From contig CAYNID010000002.1 in assembly GCA_964397425.1 (NCBI GenBank), positions 186,001 to 250,000 of the forward strand: a stretch of DNA of 64,000 nt, in the 5' to 3' direction. The notes under the pieces were generated by a model that had not been told where the DNA came from, searched no databases, and saw only the letters and a list, made by a program, of their open reading frames with translations. Below, in pieces: positions 44,177-52,722 of this stretch. The first letter of the stretch is position 1, and the number at the start of each line of letters is the position of its first letter. The stretch comes from Hallerella sp964397425 (GTDB lineage Bacteria; Fibrobacterota; Fibrobacteria; Fibrobacterales; Fibrobacteraceae). The position numbers and the translations under genes are program-made.

Positions 44177-44896
44177 TCAAACGTTGAACTTGTAACCCGC
44201 CCCGCGGACGGAGGTGATGATTTTGGGATCGGCCGGGTCATCTTCGAGATTCTTGCGCAAATCGACGATATAATTGTCGATGGTGCGGGTTGTCGGCATT
44301 TTGTCCGGTGTGTAGCCCCAAATGTATTGAAGCAGGTCGGCGCGGTCGACGACTTCGCCGCGTCTTTCCCAAAAGTATTTGAGAATCTGGAAATCCTTGT
44401 GCTTCAAGGAGATGGGGACGCCGTTTTTGGTGGCTTCTTCCCGTTTGAAGTCCAGGTGGATGCCCTGAAAATCCACGGCGTCTTGCTGCGGAGAGGCGTT
44501 GGCGGTCGAGGCGGTTCCACCGATGCGCGGTCCGCGGCGCAAGAACGCCTTGGCGCGCGCCAAAAGCTCCAGGATGGAGAAGGGCTTTGTCACGTAATCG
44601 TCCGCGCCCATTTCGAGTCCGGTCACTTTGGAGGCCTCTTCTGTCTTTGCGGTGAGCATGATGATGAATGTGTCAGGATGTTTTTTCCGGATGTAACGGC
44701 AAACTTCGAATCCGCTTTTCTTGGGAATCATCAAATCCAACAGGACCAGGTTTGGCAAAAACGAATCCGCTTTTTCGATGGCCTCTTCGCCGTCGTTGGC
44801 GGTTTCGACTGTATAGTTCTCCAATTCGAAATTGTCCTTCAATCCCAGCCGGATGATTTCTTCATCTTCGACGATAAGTATCTTGTTGTTTTCCAT
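44177..44896 (-). CDS. OmpR-family response regulator
   Basis: 239 residues. The receiver domain (1-115) has acidic residues at 10-12 (VEDEE), the phospho-acceptor Asp54 (LLDLMIP) and Lys104 (YVTKPF). The C-terminal winged helix (about 140-239) ends with TRTIDNYIVDLRKNLEDD and RGAGYKFNV, typical of OmpR/PhoB DNA-binding domains. It overlaps its histidine kinase by one base. Confidence 0.95.
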   Translation of the reverse strand: MENNKILIVEDEEIIRLGLKDNFELENYTVETANDGEEAIEKADSFLPNLVLLDLMIPKKSGFEVCRYIRKKHPDTFIIMLTAKTEEASKVTGLEMGADDYVTKPFSILELLARAKAFLRRGPRIGGTASTANASPQQDAVDFQGIHLDFKREEATKNGVPISLKHKDFQILKYFWERRGEVVDRADLLQYIWGYTPDKMPTTRTIDNYIVDLRKNLEDDPADPKIITSVRGAGYKFNV

Positions 44897-46941
44897 TATT
44901 CCGCCTTTTTGATGCTGACCGTAAAAGTCGATCCTTTGCCGGGGTGACTTTGTACGGAGACGCTTGCTTTGTGGGCTTCCGCAACGCGTTTGACGATGGC
45001 CAGTCCAAGGCCGGAGCCTTTGGTGCTGCGCGTCATTTCGTCTCCCACGCGATAGAAGTCATTAAAAATATTCTTTTGTTCGGACGATGCGATGCCGATT
45101 CCCGTATCTTGGACGGAAAAAACGACTTTGTCGTTTTCTTCGGCGACGCGGACGAAAACTTTTCCCGGAGGATTCGTGTATTTGATGGCGTTTTCGATAA
45201 GGCCCTGTGCCAGGCTGTAAAGCGCCGTGGAGTCGCCCATGACGAAAGCTCCCGGCTGCAATTCCCGGGTCATTTCGATGCCGCGGTTTTCGGCGATATC
45301 CAAGACGGCGTTGAAGACTTTGTCTACGCATTCGGAAAGGTCCAGCTTTTGCCAGCGGAACACCTGCTTCCCTGTTTCCATCCGCGTGTAACTGAGAATG
45401 GCGCCGATCAAATTTTCGAGCCTGGTCGCTTCTTTGCCGATGAGCGAGGAATATTCTTGACACTTTTCGATTTTTTGGACGCGCCCGTTGGAAATCATTT
45501 CGGCGAACATCTTGATGGAGGTGAGGGGCGTTTTCAACTCGTGAGAAACCGAAGACAAAAAATTCGTCTTCATCGCTATCAGCTTCCGCTCTTGAGAAAT
45601 GGTCCTGAAGATGAAGAAGGATCCCAGGATGACCGTCAGCAGGGAAAAGGCGACTAGCCCCGACAAAAGGAAAATTTTATGCCGCGCTTCGAGGGTTATC
45701 GTTTCCATGTCGCGTTCGTAAAGCGAAAGGGTCCAGCCCAGGCCGTTTCCCAGGTCCATCTGTCTGGAAATGGCGCTTGTCGAATCGGGAACCTTGCCCA
45801 AGAGGACGGAATCGTTGATGTCGGTGACTGTGTAAAGGATGCCCTTCCATTCGCGGGAAACGCCGGCGAGCTTTTGCAGAATGCGCTTCCGGTAAGCTTC
45901 TGGACGGATTTTGCCAATGACGACTTGGTCGCCGGAAAGCCAGGGGTATGCCATTCGGAAGAACAGACCGTCGCCGTTTTGTTTGTAGAGGATGCCGTCT
46001 TTGGCGTTGGGCTTGTCGCTGCTCAACAGCCAGAGAAATTCGCTGTGGTCGGCGAAAACTTGCGCATGTTCCAGTTGGCGGTTCAGGTTTTCGCGGAGAT
46101 TCCAAAAGGCGTCGCGCTTTTTTTGGGAAAGATCTTCGAAGGATAGGATTCGGCTGATGGCGTTGTCGAAGAAAAATTTCGCACTGGCGATGTCCCGGAA
46201 AGCCCTTCCTTCCAAAAAGGCGGAAAAAAGGGAAAGGCAATAATTTTCGGCCTGGGTATGTTTTTTTTGCTCCACGAAAATTTCGAATTTGATCCGGTAT
46301 AGGGCGTTTTCCAAATTGTTGAACAGGTAACCCTTGGCGTTTGGATGACGCTCGAGGACTCCGATGATTCGCAGGGCTTCGTCAAAATTTTTTTGGCGGT
46401 AATGGTGCCGCAGCAGCCCGAGCAAATTCAAGGTGTTGTCTTCGGAAGAGAGGAGTGGCGCGCGGAGCAGCAATGCGGAACGCGCCGTTTCAATCTGTTG
46501 GGGATAACGTCCGGAAATTTCTCCCCGGAGGATTCTCCGTTCAAAGGGGCCGGGAACGACGGAGGGGAAACTTTTGGATGGAGGGTCTTTGACCGGGATG
46601 CTCGGATAGATGAGCTTCCCTTCATTGAAGAGGAATATCGCTTCTACGCCCTGCACATTTTTAAACGAGGCCGCATTGCCGAATTCCAACATTTTCTGCG
46701 GTTGTTCGTAAAGGAATTGCGACGCGTTTTTTGTTTCTTTCAAGATTTCGACTTGTTCGTTTTGAACGGTCGAAAGCGCCTGTTTGGTGAATGCGTTCCG
46801 GGAATCTTCAAAATTCTTTTCGGCGAGGAATCGTTCGCTTTGGACGTTGCGAAAGCTGAGAAAAGCGAGAATCGCTGTCGGAATGATGATTCCGCCGAAA
46901 AAAAGCGCAATGAATATGCGGTTGTTCTCCGGGAGCTTCAT
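44896..46941 (-). CDS. Sensor histidine kinase with large extracytoplasmic domain
   Basis: 681 residues. Helix 1 (9-28) and helix 2 (424-446) bound a periplasmic domain of about 390 residues. This contains a helical, TPR-like block (about 165-300; LLGLLRHHYRQKNFDEALRI) before a PAS/cache-like part. The cytoplasmic side has HisKA with His467 (SSVSHELKTPL), the N box (NAIKYTN, 584), G1 (DTGIGIA) and G2 (GSGLGLAIV). It phosphorylates the adjacent OmpR-type regulator. It sits between a small membrane protein gene and the regulator. Confidence 0.93.
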   Translation of the reverse strand: MKLPENNRIFIALFFGGIIIPTAILAFLSFRNVQSERFLAEKNFEDSRNAFTKQALSTVQNEQVEILKETKNASQFLYEQPQKMLEFGNAASFKNVQGVEAIFLFNEGKLIYPSIPVKDPPSKSFPSVVPGPFERRILRGEISGRYPQQIETARSALLLRAPLLSSEDNTLNLLGLLRHHYRQKNFDEALRIIGVLERHPNAKGYLFNNLENALYRIKFEIFVEQKKHTQAENYCLSLFSAFLEGRAFRDIASAKFFFDNAISRILSFEDLSQKKRDAFWNLRENLNRQLEHAQVFADHSEFLWLLSSDKPNAKDGILYKQNGDGLFFRMAYPWLSGDQVVIGKIRPEAYRKRILQKLAGVSREWKGILYTVTDINDSVLLGKVPDSTSAISRQMDLGNGLGWTLSLYERDMETITLEARHKIFLLSGLVAFSLLTVILGSFFIFRTISQERKLIAMKTNFLSSVSHELKTPLTSIKMFAEMISNGRVQKIEKCQEYSSLIGKEATRLENLIGAILSYTRMETGKQVFRWQKLDLSECVDKVFNAVLDIAENRGIEMTRELQPGAFVMGDSTALYSLAQGLIENAIKYTNPPGKVFVRVAEENDKVVFSVQDTGIGIASSEQKNIFNDFYRVGDEMTRSTKGSGLGLAIVKRVAEAHKASVSVQSHPGKGSTFTVSIKKAE

Positions 46942-46954
46942 GCGGCTATCGGCT

Positions 46955-47119
46955 TCAGTAGAGCATCTGTACGAGTAAGGACAGTTTTCCTTGGCCGAGG
47001 GCTGCCGCGGCTTTGTCTGCGGTATCCGGCGAAGAGATTAGTAGGATGACCGAGAACAGGGCTGCCGCGAGCAGGATGGCGCAAGCCGTCAAGGCTAGCA
47101 TGGCGACATGGATTTTCAT
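46955..47119 (-). CDS. Small membrane protein in the kinase operon
   Basis: 54 residues, MKIHVAMLALTACAILLAAA..., with one transmembrane helix in the first half and a soluble tail ending LSLLVQMLY. The ATG overlaps the LysM stop (ATGA), and the kinase starts 13 bases after its stop. The position suggests a partner or regulator of the kinase. No family was recognised. Confidence 0.65.
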   Translation of the reverse strand: MKIHVAMLALTACAILLAAALFSVILLISSPDTADKAAAALGQGKLSLLVQMLY

Positions 47120-48276
47120 GGAACCCGGTTCGCCTTGTGCGTAATGGATACGAGGTTTCCGTATTGGATGTGACGGCTGTTCGTGTAAGCTTCCCGCACT
47201 AGGATGATGGATTGTTCGCGGTTCAAACTGGTGACGATGCCGCGGCCCAGTAAACGCGGGGGAATCAGGGAATCCGAAAGGTCTTTTTCCCAAATTGCGA
47301 CTCCGTCGCCCAGCGAATATCCCCGGTCAGATCCTTGGTCAATCAAAATGTAACCGTATGGACCTATCACCAAATTCTTTTCGAGGGAATAGCGGACAAC
47401 CGCCATGCTGTCGATGCGGGAGCCTTTGACTTCGCTGTAACTGGAAACGTTGATGGGCGTGTAAGGCTTTTGAAGGCGGGCCTTGGCGAAATCCATCTTG
47501 ATTTCGTACATGCTTTGAAGGAGAATTGCCCGCGAAAGCGTGTCGCCGACATCCGTGATTCGCGCTAGTCCCGCATACCGCAGGATGGCGGCCTTTTCCG
47601 GTGCGCGGATTTTTGTTTCGGGGAGGGAAGCCCGGCGGGCATCCCAAATCTCGACAATGGCTCCCGGTTCCGCTTTTTCCGACGTGTTTCTGCCAATGCC
47701 GACGACGATTTCCGTTTCGGGCATGTGGACCAAAGGCGCTTTCTTTTCTCCGGAATGGACCGAGAACCAGGAAGAATCCTGCTTGAGGCTGTCCGGTGAC
47801 GTGATGATGGGAGAAAGGACCTGGTAGTAGCCGTTGAAAATTTTCGGTTCGGAACGTTGCGTGTAAAAATACGACGTGCCGCCATTTGTCTGCTTGGGCT
47901 TTCGCTTTGCACCGTCTTCCGCCAATGCGCCCAGGTTCCTTTCGAATTGTCCCTGTTCATCGCCAGAGCATCCTTTGGGAACTGAGACGCCCTTGGGCAA
48001 TGTGGAATCGGGCGTGAATGTCGCACATGGGGCGGCGGGCGACTTTTCTTGCTTTTTCTCGCCCTGGGCTTCGCCCAGATAAATGGAATCGCCCGGATAA
48101 ATCCAATGGGGATCTTGAATGTGTTTGTTGTTTTCCCACAAATCCGGCCATGCGAACGGATTGTTCAGGTATTCGTCCGAAATGTCCCAGAGCGTATCGC
48201 CTTCTTTGACGATGTAGGCGCTCGCCGCGAGGGCGGCAAGGCCCAGTGCGAATGTAATGCCTTGAATATGCCTCAT
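47116..48276 (-). CDS. LysM-domain envelope protein
   Basis: About 386 residues from the ATG at 48276. An in-frame TTG three codons earlier is less likely, as the TAAATTGA box is adjacent. A signal peptide (ending AASA) is followed by a LysM module (YIVKEGDTLWDISDEYLNNP..., about 20-70) that binds peptidoglycan. The rest has two SH3/Ig-like beta segments and possible flexible Pro/Lys-rich parts. It is the first gene of the signalling operon. Confidence 0.85.
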   Translation of the reverse strand: MRHIQGITFALGLAALAASAYIVKEGDTLWDISDEYLNNPFAWPDLWENNKHIQDPHWIYPGDSIYLGEAQGEKKQEKSPAAPCATFTPDSTLPKGVSVPKGCSGDEQGQFERNLGALAEDGAKRKPKQTNGGTSYFYTQRSEPKIFNGYYQVLSPIITSPDSLKQDSSWFSVHSGEKKAPLVHMPETEIVVGIGRNTSEKAEPGAIVEIWDARRASLPETKIRAPEKAAILRYAGLARITDVGDTLSRAILLQSMYEIKMDFAKARLQKPYTPINVSSYSEVKGSRIDSMAVVRYSLEKNLVIGPYGYILIDQGSDRGYSLGDGVAIWEKDLSDSLIPPRLLGRGIVTSLNREQSIILVREAYTNSRHIQYGNLVSITHKANRVP

Positions 48277-48281
48277 ATTTT

Positions 48282-48289
48282 TCAATTTA
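48282..48289 (-). promoter_or_regulatory. TAAATTGA -10 box, leaderless-type promoter of the LysM operon
   Basis: On the minus strand TAAATTGA ends five bases before the ATG at 48276. No ribosome-binding site lies between. Confidence 0.35.
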
Positions 48290-48313
48290 AACTTTTTGAA
48301 CGGATGGTGAATA

Positions 48314-49573
48314 TCAATGGCGGCGCTTTTGGGTAAAATGCACCGATTCTACGGGATATTGGGACTTCTCCGGGGTTTCGCGCCGTTTGACGACTTTTTC
48401 CCTCCGCTCGTTTTGTCTGCCGAGAAGCCCGGCCCTGTCAGGAACGAAGAAGAACAGAACTTGGAAAGTGGGCGTCCCCGGTTCCATGTCGAGGGGGATT
48501 ATTTTGCGGAGCATGTAACCTTCGCGGCGGAAACGTTTGATTTCCATGGCGGCCACAGCCAAGTTGGAGGCGTTCAGCAGGATGCGTTCTGGACGGGATT
48601 CCGCAATTTCGTTGACGACTCCGGTGGCGAGAGGTTTTCCTTCGGGAGTGTCCAGGTAAATCGTCCATTTGCCCTCGTTCGCGGATCCGTGGAAGAAATG
48701 ATTGAAAAAATCCTTGTTGACGGGAGCGTGGATGTAACGGACGTTTGGCGTTATCCGTGAAATGTCCCGCGCATCGACTGCGTGGCAGGTTTCAAAATGC
48801 GGGGAAAGGGATTCGGCGATATAAGCTGGACCGGCGAAACATTCGAGAAACTTGTCGCCTTTGGCGGGGTGGACGGCGTCGCAAATCCGTTGGGGAAGGT
48901 TTATCCACGGTTCTTTGGCGGCGGGAGTCCAGTCGATGAGGCTGTATTTTTTCCCCGAATCGCCGATGGGCAAAAATTCGCTGCCGAATCCTTTTTTCAA
49001 TTCGACTTGGGAAGAGGTCGGAAGATTCGCCGGGTTCAGCGTTTGAACGGGCCGGATGCGAATCTGGTGGCAGCACAAGATGACGCCAGCGTGTTCCCGT
49101 TGCAGATATTCGAGGAAAGTCTTGAATTCGCGGGTCGCTTCGGCGGAATGCAGGATGTTTTGAACGGCAAGTCCATAACGCCCGTCCCCGGTGGCGCGGA
49201 ACCAAATCTGCAAAATGGATTTGCGGAATTTGGTGAGGTGCGGCTTGCGGATTTGGGCGTCGATGTCGAGGACGACTTTGGGCGGCTTTGCGCCTTGGAA
49301 AGGTCCTTCGATGGAAAGGACGCGGTTCGTGCGCGACAGGTTCTTTGAAAGAATCCGCCAGTCACCGTTTGCCGCTTTGGTGGGCACGGAATACCAGGAT
49401 TGGAGCTTTCCCGGAATCCGGTTGTCGCGAATCCAGGATTCCAGATAGGCGCGTTTTCCGGAAATGTCGGTGGGAATTGGTCCGAGGGGTTTTGCGTTCG
49501 CGCCGGGCTCTTGCTTTTTAGAGGAGGCTTGACGGTTCCACGAACCGCGGTTTTCCAAAGATTTCTTTTGCAT
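48314..49573 (-). CDS. TrmA/RumA-like protein lacking catalytic residues
   Basis: About 419 residues from the ATG at 49573, 5 bases after the stop of the helicase gene. The layout follows RNA m5U methyltransferases: a Rossmann-like motif I (FLECFAGPAYIAESL), then a motif IV position (YLDTPEGKPL in place of DPPR), then the terminal region GYMLRKIIPLDMEPGTPTFQ. The catalytic Cys of the family (SCNP) is replaced by LNASN, and the general-base Glu near the end is Gln. A glycine of the SAM loop is also lost. It is therefore predicted to be an RNA-binding pseudo-methyltransferase. Confidence 0.6.
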   Translation of the reverse strand: MQKKSLENRGSWNRQASSKKQEPGANAKPLGPIPTDISGKRAYLESWIRDNRIPGKLQSWYSVPTKAANGDWRILSKNLSRTNRVLSIEGPFQGAKPPKVVLDIDAQIRKPHLTKFRKSILQIWFRATGDGRYGLAVQNILHSAEATREFKTFLEYLQREHAGVILCCHQIRIRPVQTLNPANLPTSSQVELKKGFGSEFLPIGDSGKKYSLIDWTPAAKEPWINLPQRICDAVHPAKGDKFLECFAGPAYIAESLSPHFETCHAVDARDISRITPNVRYIHAPVNKDFFNHFFHGSANEGKWTIYLDTPEGKPLATGVVNEIAESRPERILLNASNLAVAAMEIKRFRREGYMLRKIIPLDMEPGTPTFQVLFFFVPDRAGLLGRQNERREKVVKRRETPEKSQYPVESVHFTQKRRH

Positions 49574-49578
49574 AATGA

Positions 49579-51306
49579 TTAAACGAGGAACCGCGGGTAA
49601 CGCCATACGCAATCGCGGGACGATAGGGCGGGAAAGTCGCGGAACTCTCCTTTGATGTTGAAAATGTTGGGGCAGCCGTCAACGGGAGAAAGCGATATGT
49701 GGGAATCGGCGTGAACCGCTAGTCCCGGAAATTCATTTGGGTTTGTCGCGGCGATGACGGCGGAACCGGTGAGGGCGATTACCGTGTCAATCATCTGCAG
49801 CAGGGACTGTTCGGGGGGAACGTTGTTCCGCATGGCCTTGGGATTGTGCAAAACGGCAGAAATGGGATCGATGAAAATGGCCTTGTAGTCATGCTCTTCG
49901 AGTGTTTTCGCCCCTTTGACGCGCTTCGCGATGTATTGGGCCATTTCGAGGGGCGAAAGGGCGATGCCGCGCAAATTCAAGAATCCGAATTCGGGGATGG
50001 ATGCCGTTTGCCCGCGGGCGGCGGCCAGGGTGAAAAGCCGGTTGAGAAACGCGGAACGCGTACTTTCGAAATTGACGAAGAGAATGTCCGTTTTGCGGGT
50101 ATTCATTCCCAGCCAGTCTTCTCCCGAGCAAAGGGAAAAGGCGAGGTCCATCAGGGCGAAGGATTTTCCGGTTTTCTGCGGTGCGGTAAGGAGCATGAAT
50201 TCACCCGCTTGCAATGCGGAATCGATGAGCGGCGCATCTTTTTTGGGCGCATCGTCGCTGTTGCTCGCCAGTTCTATCAGCGGTTTTCCGTCTAGGCAAA
50301 ATTCGACCCACGTTTGCCAGTCTTCAAAAGTTTTGGCGCCTTGATCCAAGCCTATTAGGTATTGCTGTTTCCCGTTGCGGAGAACTCCCGGCATCCGCAC
50401 CATCCGCGCCGGATCGGCATTCTGGGAATCGACTTTGAAGCCCTGCCCGTCCAGAGTTTTAAAAAGGTATTCGACGCGTTCATCGTATTCTTCGCGGTTC
50501 TTTGCCGAAATTTTGATCCACGCCTGGACGGAATTCGCCCCCGTGTTGACGAGAGCCGCGCAGGGGAGATTCAACGCCTTGTAATAAGCCAGCTGTTTTG
50601 CCAAACTGATCTTCGGATTGTCGACGACAGCGTAACGGTAACGGCAGGCGTCTTCTTCGGGACCTTTGACTGCGTTGATGGATACGAGGGCGCCGTCGGG
50701 GCCGTCGAGAGACTTCATCATTTTTTTGATGTTGTCCGGCTGATCCAAAAACTCGGAAATTTGGACGGAGACCGATTCGGGAGTGTTGGACTTTTTGTAT
50801 TCGACGAATTCTTCGGGTTGAAAGAGGGCGTGCAGCAGTTTGGCGAAATCCGAACGCCAGTCCGGAGTGGGCCAGGGAATGTTCAACGCTTCGGGATCTA
50901 TCCGATGGTTTTGCAGCAATTCGAGAGCTTGGGCATCCAATCCGACTGCCAAAAACTGTTCGAGGGAAATTGCACCCGTGAGAATGGCCGGCGAGGCCGC
51001 CTGGGGGGCGTTTTGGACTGCGGGCTGGTGGGCGGGAGAATTTTCCGGCTTGGACTCTTCTTGAAGAACGCTTTCGCGTTCGCGGGAACGCTTGTCGGCC
51101 GCATAAGCGCGCCGGATTGTCGCGTCGGAGTCTTCTTCGGAAAGGCCCTCGTCCTTGGCGTGCTCGCCCAATTGGAAAGCGGCTTCCATGTAAGTCATGC
51201 CGATTTCTTCTGCGGCTTCCGCAGCGCGGAAGAGTTCACTTTTCAAAGTGTCCGGCTTGTGTTTTGTGCTCAAGAAAAGATTGACTATCTGACGGGGATT
51301 TTCCAT
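49579..51306 (-). CDS. Primase-like/RepA-type helicase (AAA ATPase) protein
   Basis: 575 residues. An N-terminal helical region (about 1-100) is followed by a primase-polymerase-like domain (about 160-350: RYRYAVVDNPKISLAKQLAYY, NSVQAWIKI, DPARMVRMPGVLRNGKQQ). The RecA-like ATPase (about 365-560) has Walker A TAPQKTGKS and Walker B AIFIDPISA, as in RepA/DnaB-type plasmid and phage helicases. Its place in a chromosome-like region without integrase or other phage genes is unusual. A TATATTTT box precedes the start by six bases. It precedes the TrmA-like gene closely. Confidence 0.7.
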   Translation of the reverse strand: MENPRQIVNLFLSTKHKPDTLKSELFRAAEAAEEIGMTYMEAAFQLGEHAKDEGLSEEDSDATIRRAYAADKRSRERESVLQEESKPENSPAHQPAVQNAPQAASPAILTGAISLEQFLAVGLDAQALELLQNHRIDPEALNIPWPTPDWRSDFAKLLHALFQPEEFVEYKKSNTPESVSVQISEFLDQPDNIKKMMKSLDGPDGALVSINAVKGPEEDACRYRYAVVDNPKISLAKQLAYYKALNLPCAALVNTGANSVQAWIKISAKNREEYDERVEYLFKTLDGQGFKVDSQNADPARMVRMPGVLRNGKQQYLIGLDQGAKTFEDWQTWVEFCLDGKPLIELASNSDDAPKKDAPLIDSALQAGEFMLLTAPQKTGKSFALMDLAFSLCSGEDWLGMNTRKTDILFVNFESTRSAFLNRLFTLAAARGQTASIPEFGFLNLRGIALSPLEMAQYIAKRVKGAKTLEEHDYKAIFIDPISAVLHNPKAMRNNVPPEQSLLQMIDTVIALTGSAVIAATNPNEFPGLAVHADSHISLSPVDGCPNIFNIKGEFRDFPALSSRDCVWRYPRFLV

Positions 51307-51312
51307 ACGTGA

Positions 51313-51320
51313 AAAATATA
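51313..51320 (-). promoter_or_regulatory. TATATTTT -10 box, leaderless-type promoter of the primase/helicase gene
   Basis: On the minus strand TATATTTT ends six bases before the ATG at 51306. Confidence 0.45.
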
Positions 51321-51354
51321 ACTTTATTCGGCGTGGGGAAATGTGCGGCGCGCT

Positions 51355-52719
51355 TTAACGGGTCACGTTGCGAATCCAGCGCTTTCTTTCGACTCGCCAG
51401 ATGAGGATGGGGAATTTCACCAGTTCGTCGGAACGGAGGAGCAGGAAGATGAGCGGATAGGAAAGCCCCCATTCAAATCCCGCCAAGTATCCCAGTGGAA
51501 TGGAAAAGACCCAAAGGGTTCCAATGTCAAGAATTGTCGTGAACACGGTATCTCCTCCCGCCCGCAGAATGCCGATGATTGCCGGAGAAGTGTAGGATTG
51601 CAGCACTATCATGATGCATTGGATGCCGATGAACGTTTGCGCTAGCGCGATGGTTGATTCCGGAATCGCATAGAGGGAAAGGATGGGGCTTTTGAAAAGG
51701 AAGAGGGCTCCCGCCATCAGTGCGCCGACAAAGAAACCGGCAAGGAGGAGCGTGTTCGCGTAACGTTTGGCTTCGCCCAGGTTCTTTCCGCCGCCGAGCA
51801 AGTTTCCTATGATGGGGGCCGAGGCTCCGGCGACTCCGAATATAAAGACGAGCGCCATTTGCTGAAGTGTTCCCACGATGCTGGCCGCAGCGACTATTGT
51901 CGCGTTCAGATGCCCCAAGACGACGGATTGGGCTGCGACGCCGACAGACCAGCCCGTTTCGTTTACGGCGACGGGAATGCTGTATCGCAAGAAATCCCCG
52001 AGGAGGGTTTTGTCGAGATGGAAAAGTTTCCGGAAACGGAAATGCAAATGCCTTTCTACAAAGCGGACGTAAATGATGATGGCGGCGCATTCGACGGCGC
52101 GCGCGATAACGGTTCCCAGAGCCGCCCCCTGGACTCCCATGGCGGGAAATCCACAATGTCCGAAAATCAAAATCCAGTTCAGGATGACGTTCAGGACGAA
52201 TGCGGAAAAATTGACGATGAGGCCGGCTTTGACTTCGCGCGTACTGCGGAGCAGCATGATGAGCGTATTGCTGAATCCGTAAAAGAAGTAAGCGAAACCT
52301 TGAATGCGCAAATATTCCGTGCCGATATCCACCAATTCGGGAACATCGGTGAAGACGCGCATGACCTCTCGCGGGAAAATCGTCGTCACTAATCCAAAGA
52401 GGATGGATACCGGAATGCCAAACGCCAGTGTGATGGAAACGATTTTCTGGACGCTGTCCGCATCGTGTTTGCCGTAGTATTGCGCAACGAGAACGCCGCC
52501 GCCGCTGGCGATGCCAAAAGACAAAAGGGAAAAAATGAAAAACGGTTGACCGGCCAGCGTCACCGCTCCCAGGGCGGCTTCCGAGATGCTTCCGACCATC
52601 AGGTTGTCCGCCAAAGAAAGCGAAAACTTGACAAGGTCCTGCAGCGCGATGGGAAGCGCTAGCCCCGCGAGGACTTTGAAAAAGTGGGGTTCTAGGATGA
52701 ACTTTTGGGAAAGTTTCAT
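51355..52719 (-). CDS. MATE-family multidrug efflux transporter
   Basis: A 454-residue integral membrane protein with about twelve transmembrane helices and the two-fold MATE architecture (PIALQDLVKFSLSLADNLMVG at the start; a matching SIPVAVNETGWSVGVAAQSV in the second half). MATE proteins export cationic compounds using a Na+ or H+ gradient. It follows the XPB-like helicase gene by 3 bases and is probably co-transcribed. Confidence 0.92.
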   Translation of the reverse strand: MKLSQKFILEPHFFKVLAGLALPIALQDLVKFSLSLADNLMVGSISEAALGAVTLAGQPFFIFSLLSFGIASGGGVLVAQYYGKHDADSVQKIVSITLAFGIPVSILFGLVTTIFPREVMRVFTDVPELVDIGTEYLRIQGFAYFFYGFSNTLIMLLRSTREVKAGLIVNFSAFVLNVILNWILIFGHCGFPAMGVQGAALGTVIARAVECAAIIIYVRFVERHLHFRFRKLFHLDKTLLGDFLRYSIPVAVNETGWSVGVAAQSVVLGHLNATIVAAASIVGTLQQMALVFIFGVAGASAPIIGNLLGGGKNLGEAKRYANTLLLAGFFVGALMAGALFLFKSPILSLYAIPESTIALAQTFIGIQCIMIVLQSYTSPAIIGILRAGGDTVFTTILDIGTLWVFSIPLGYLAGFEWGLSYPLIFLLLRSDELVKFPILIWRVERKRWIRNVTR

Positions 52720-52722
52720 CGT

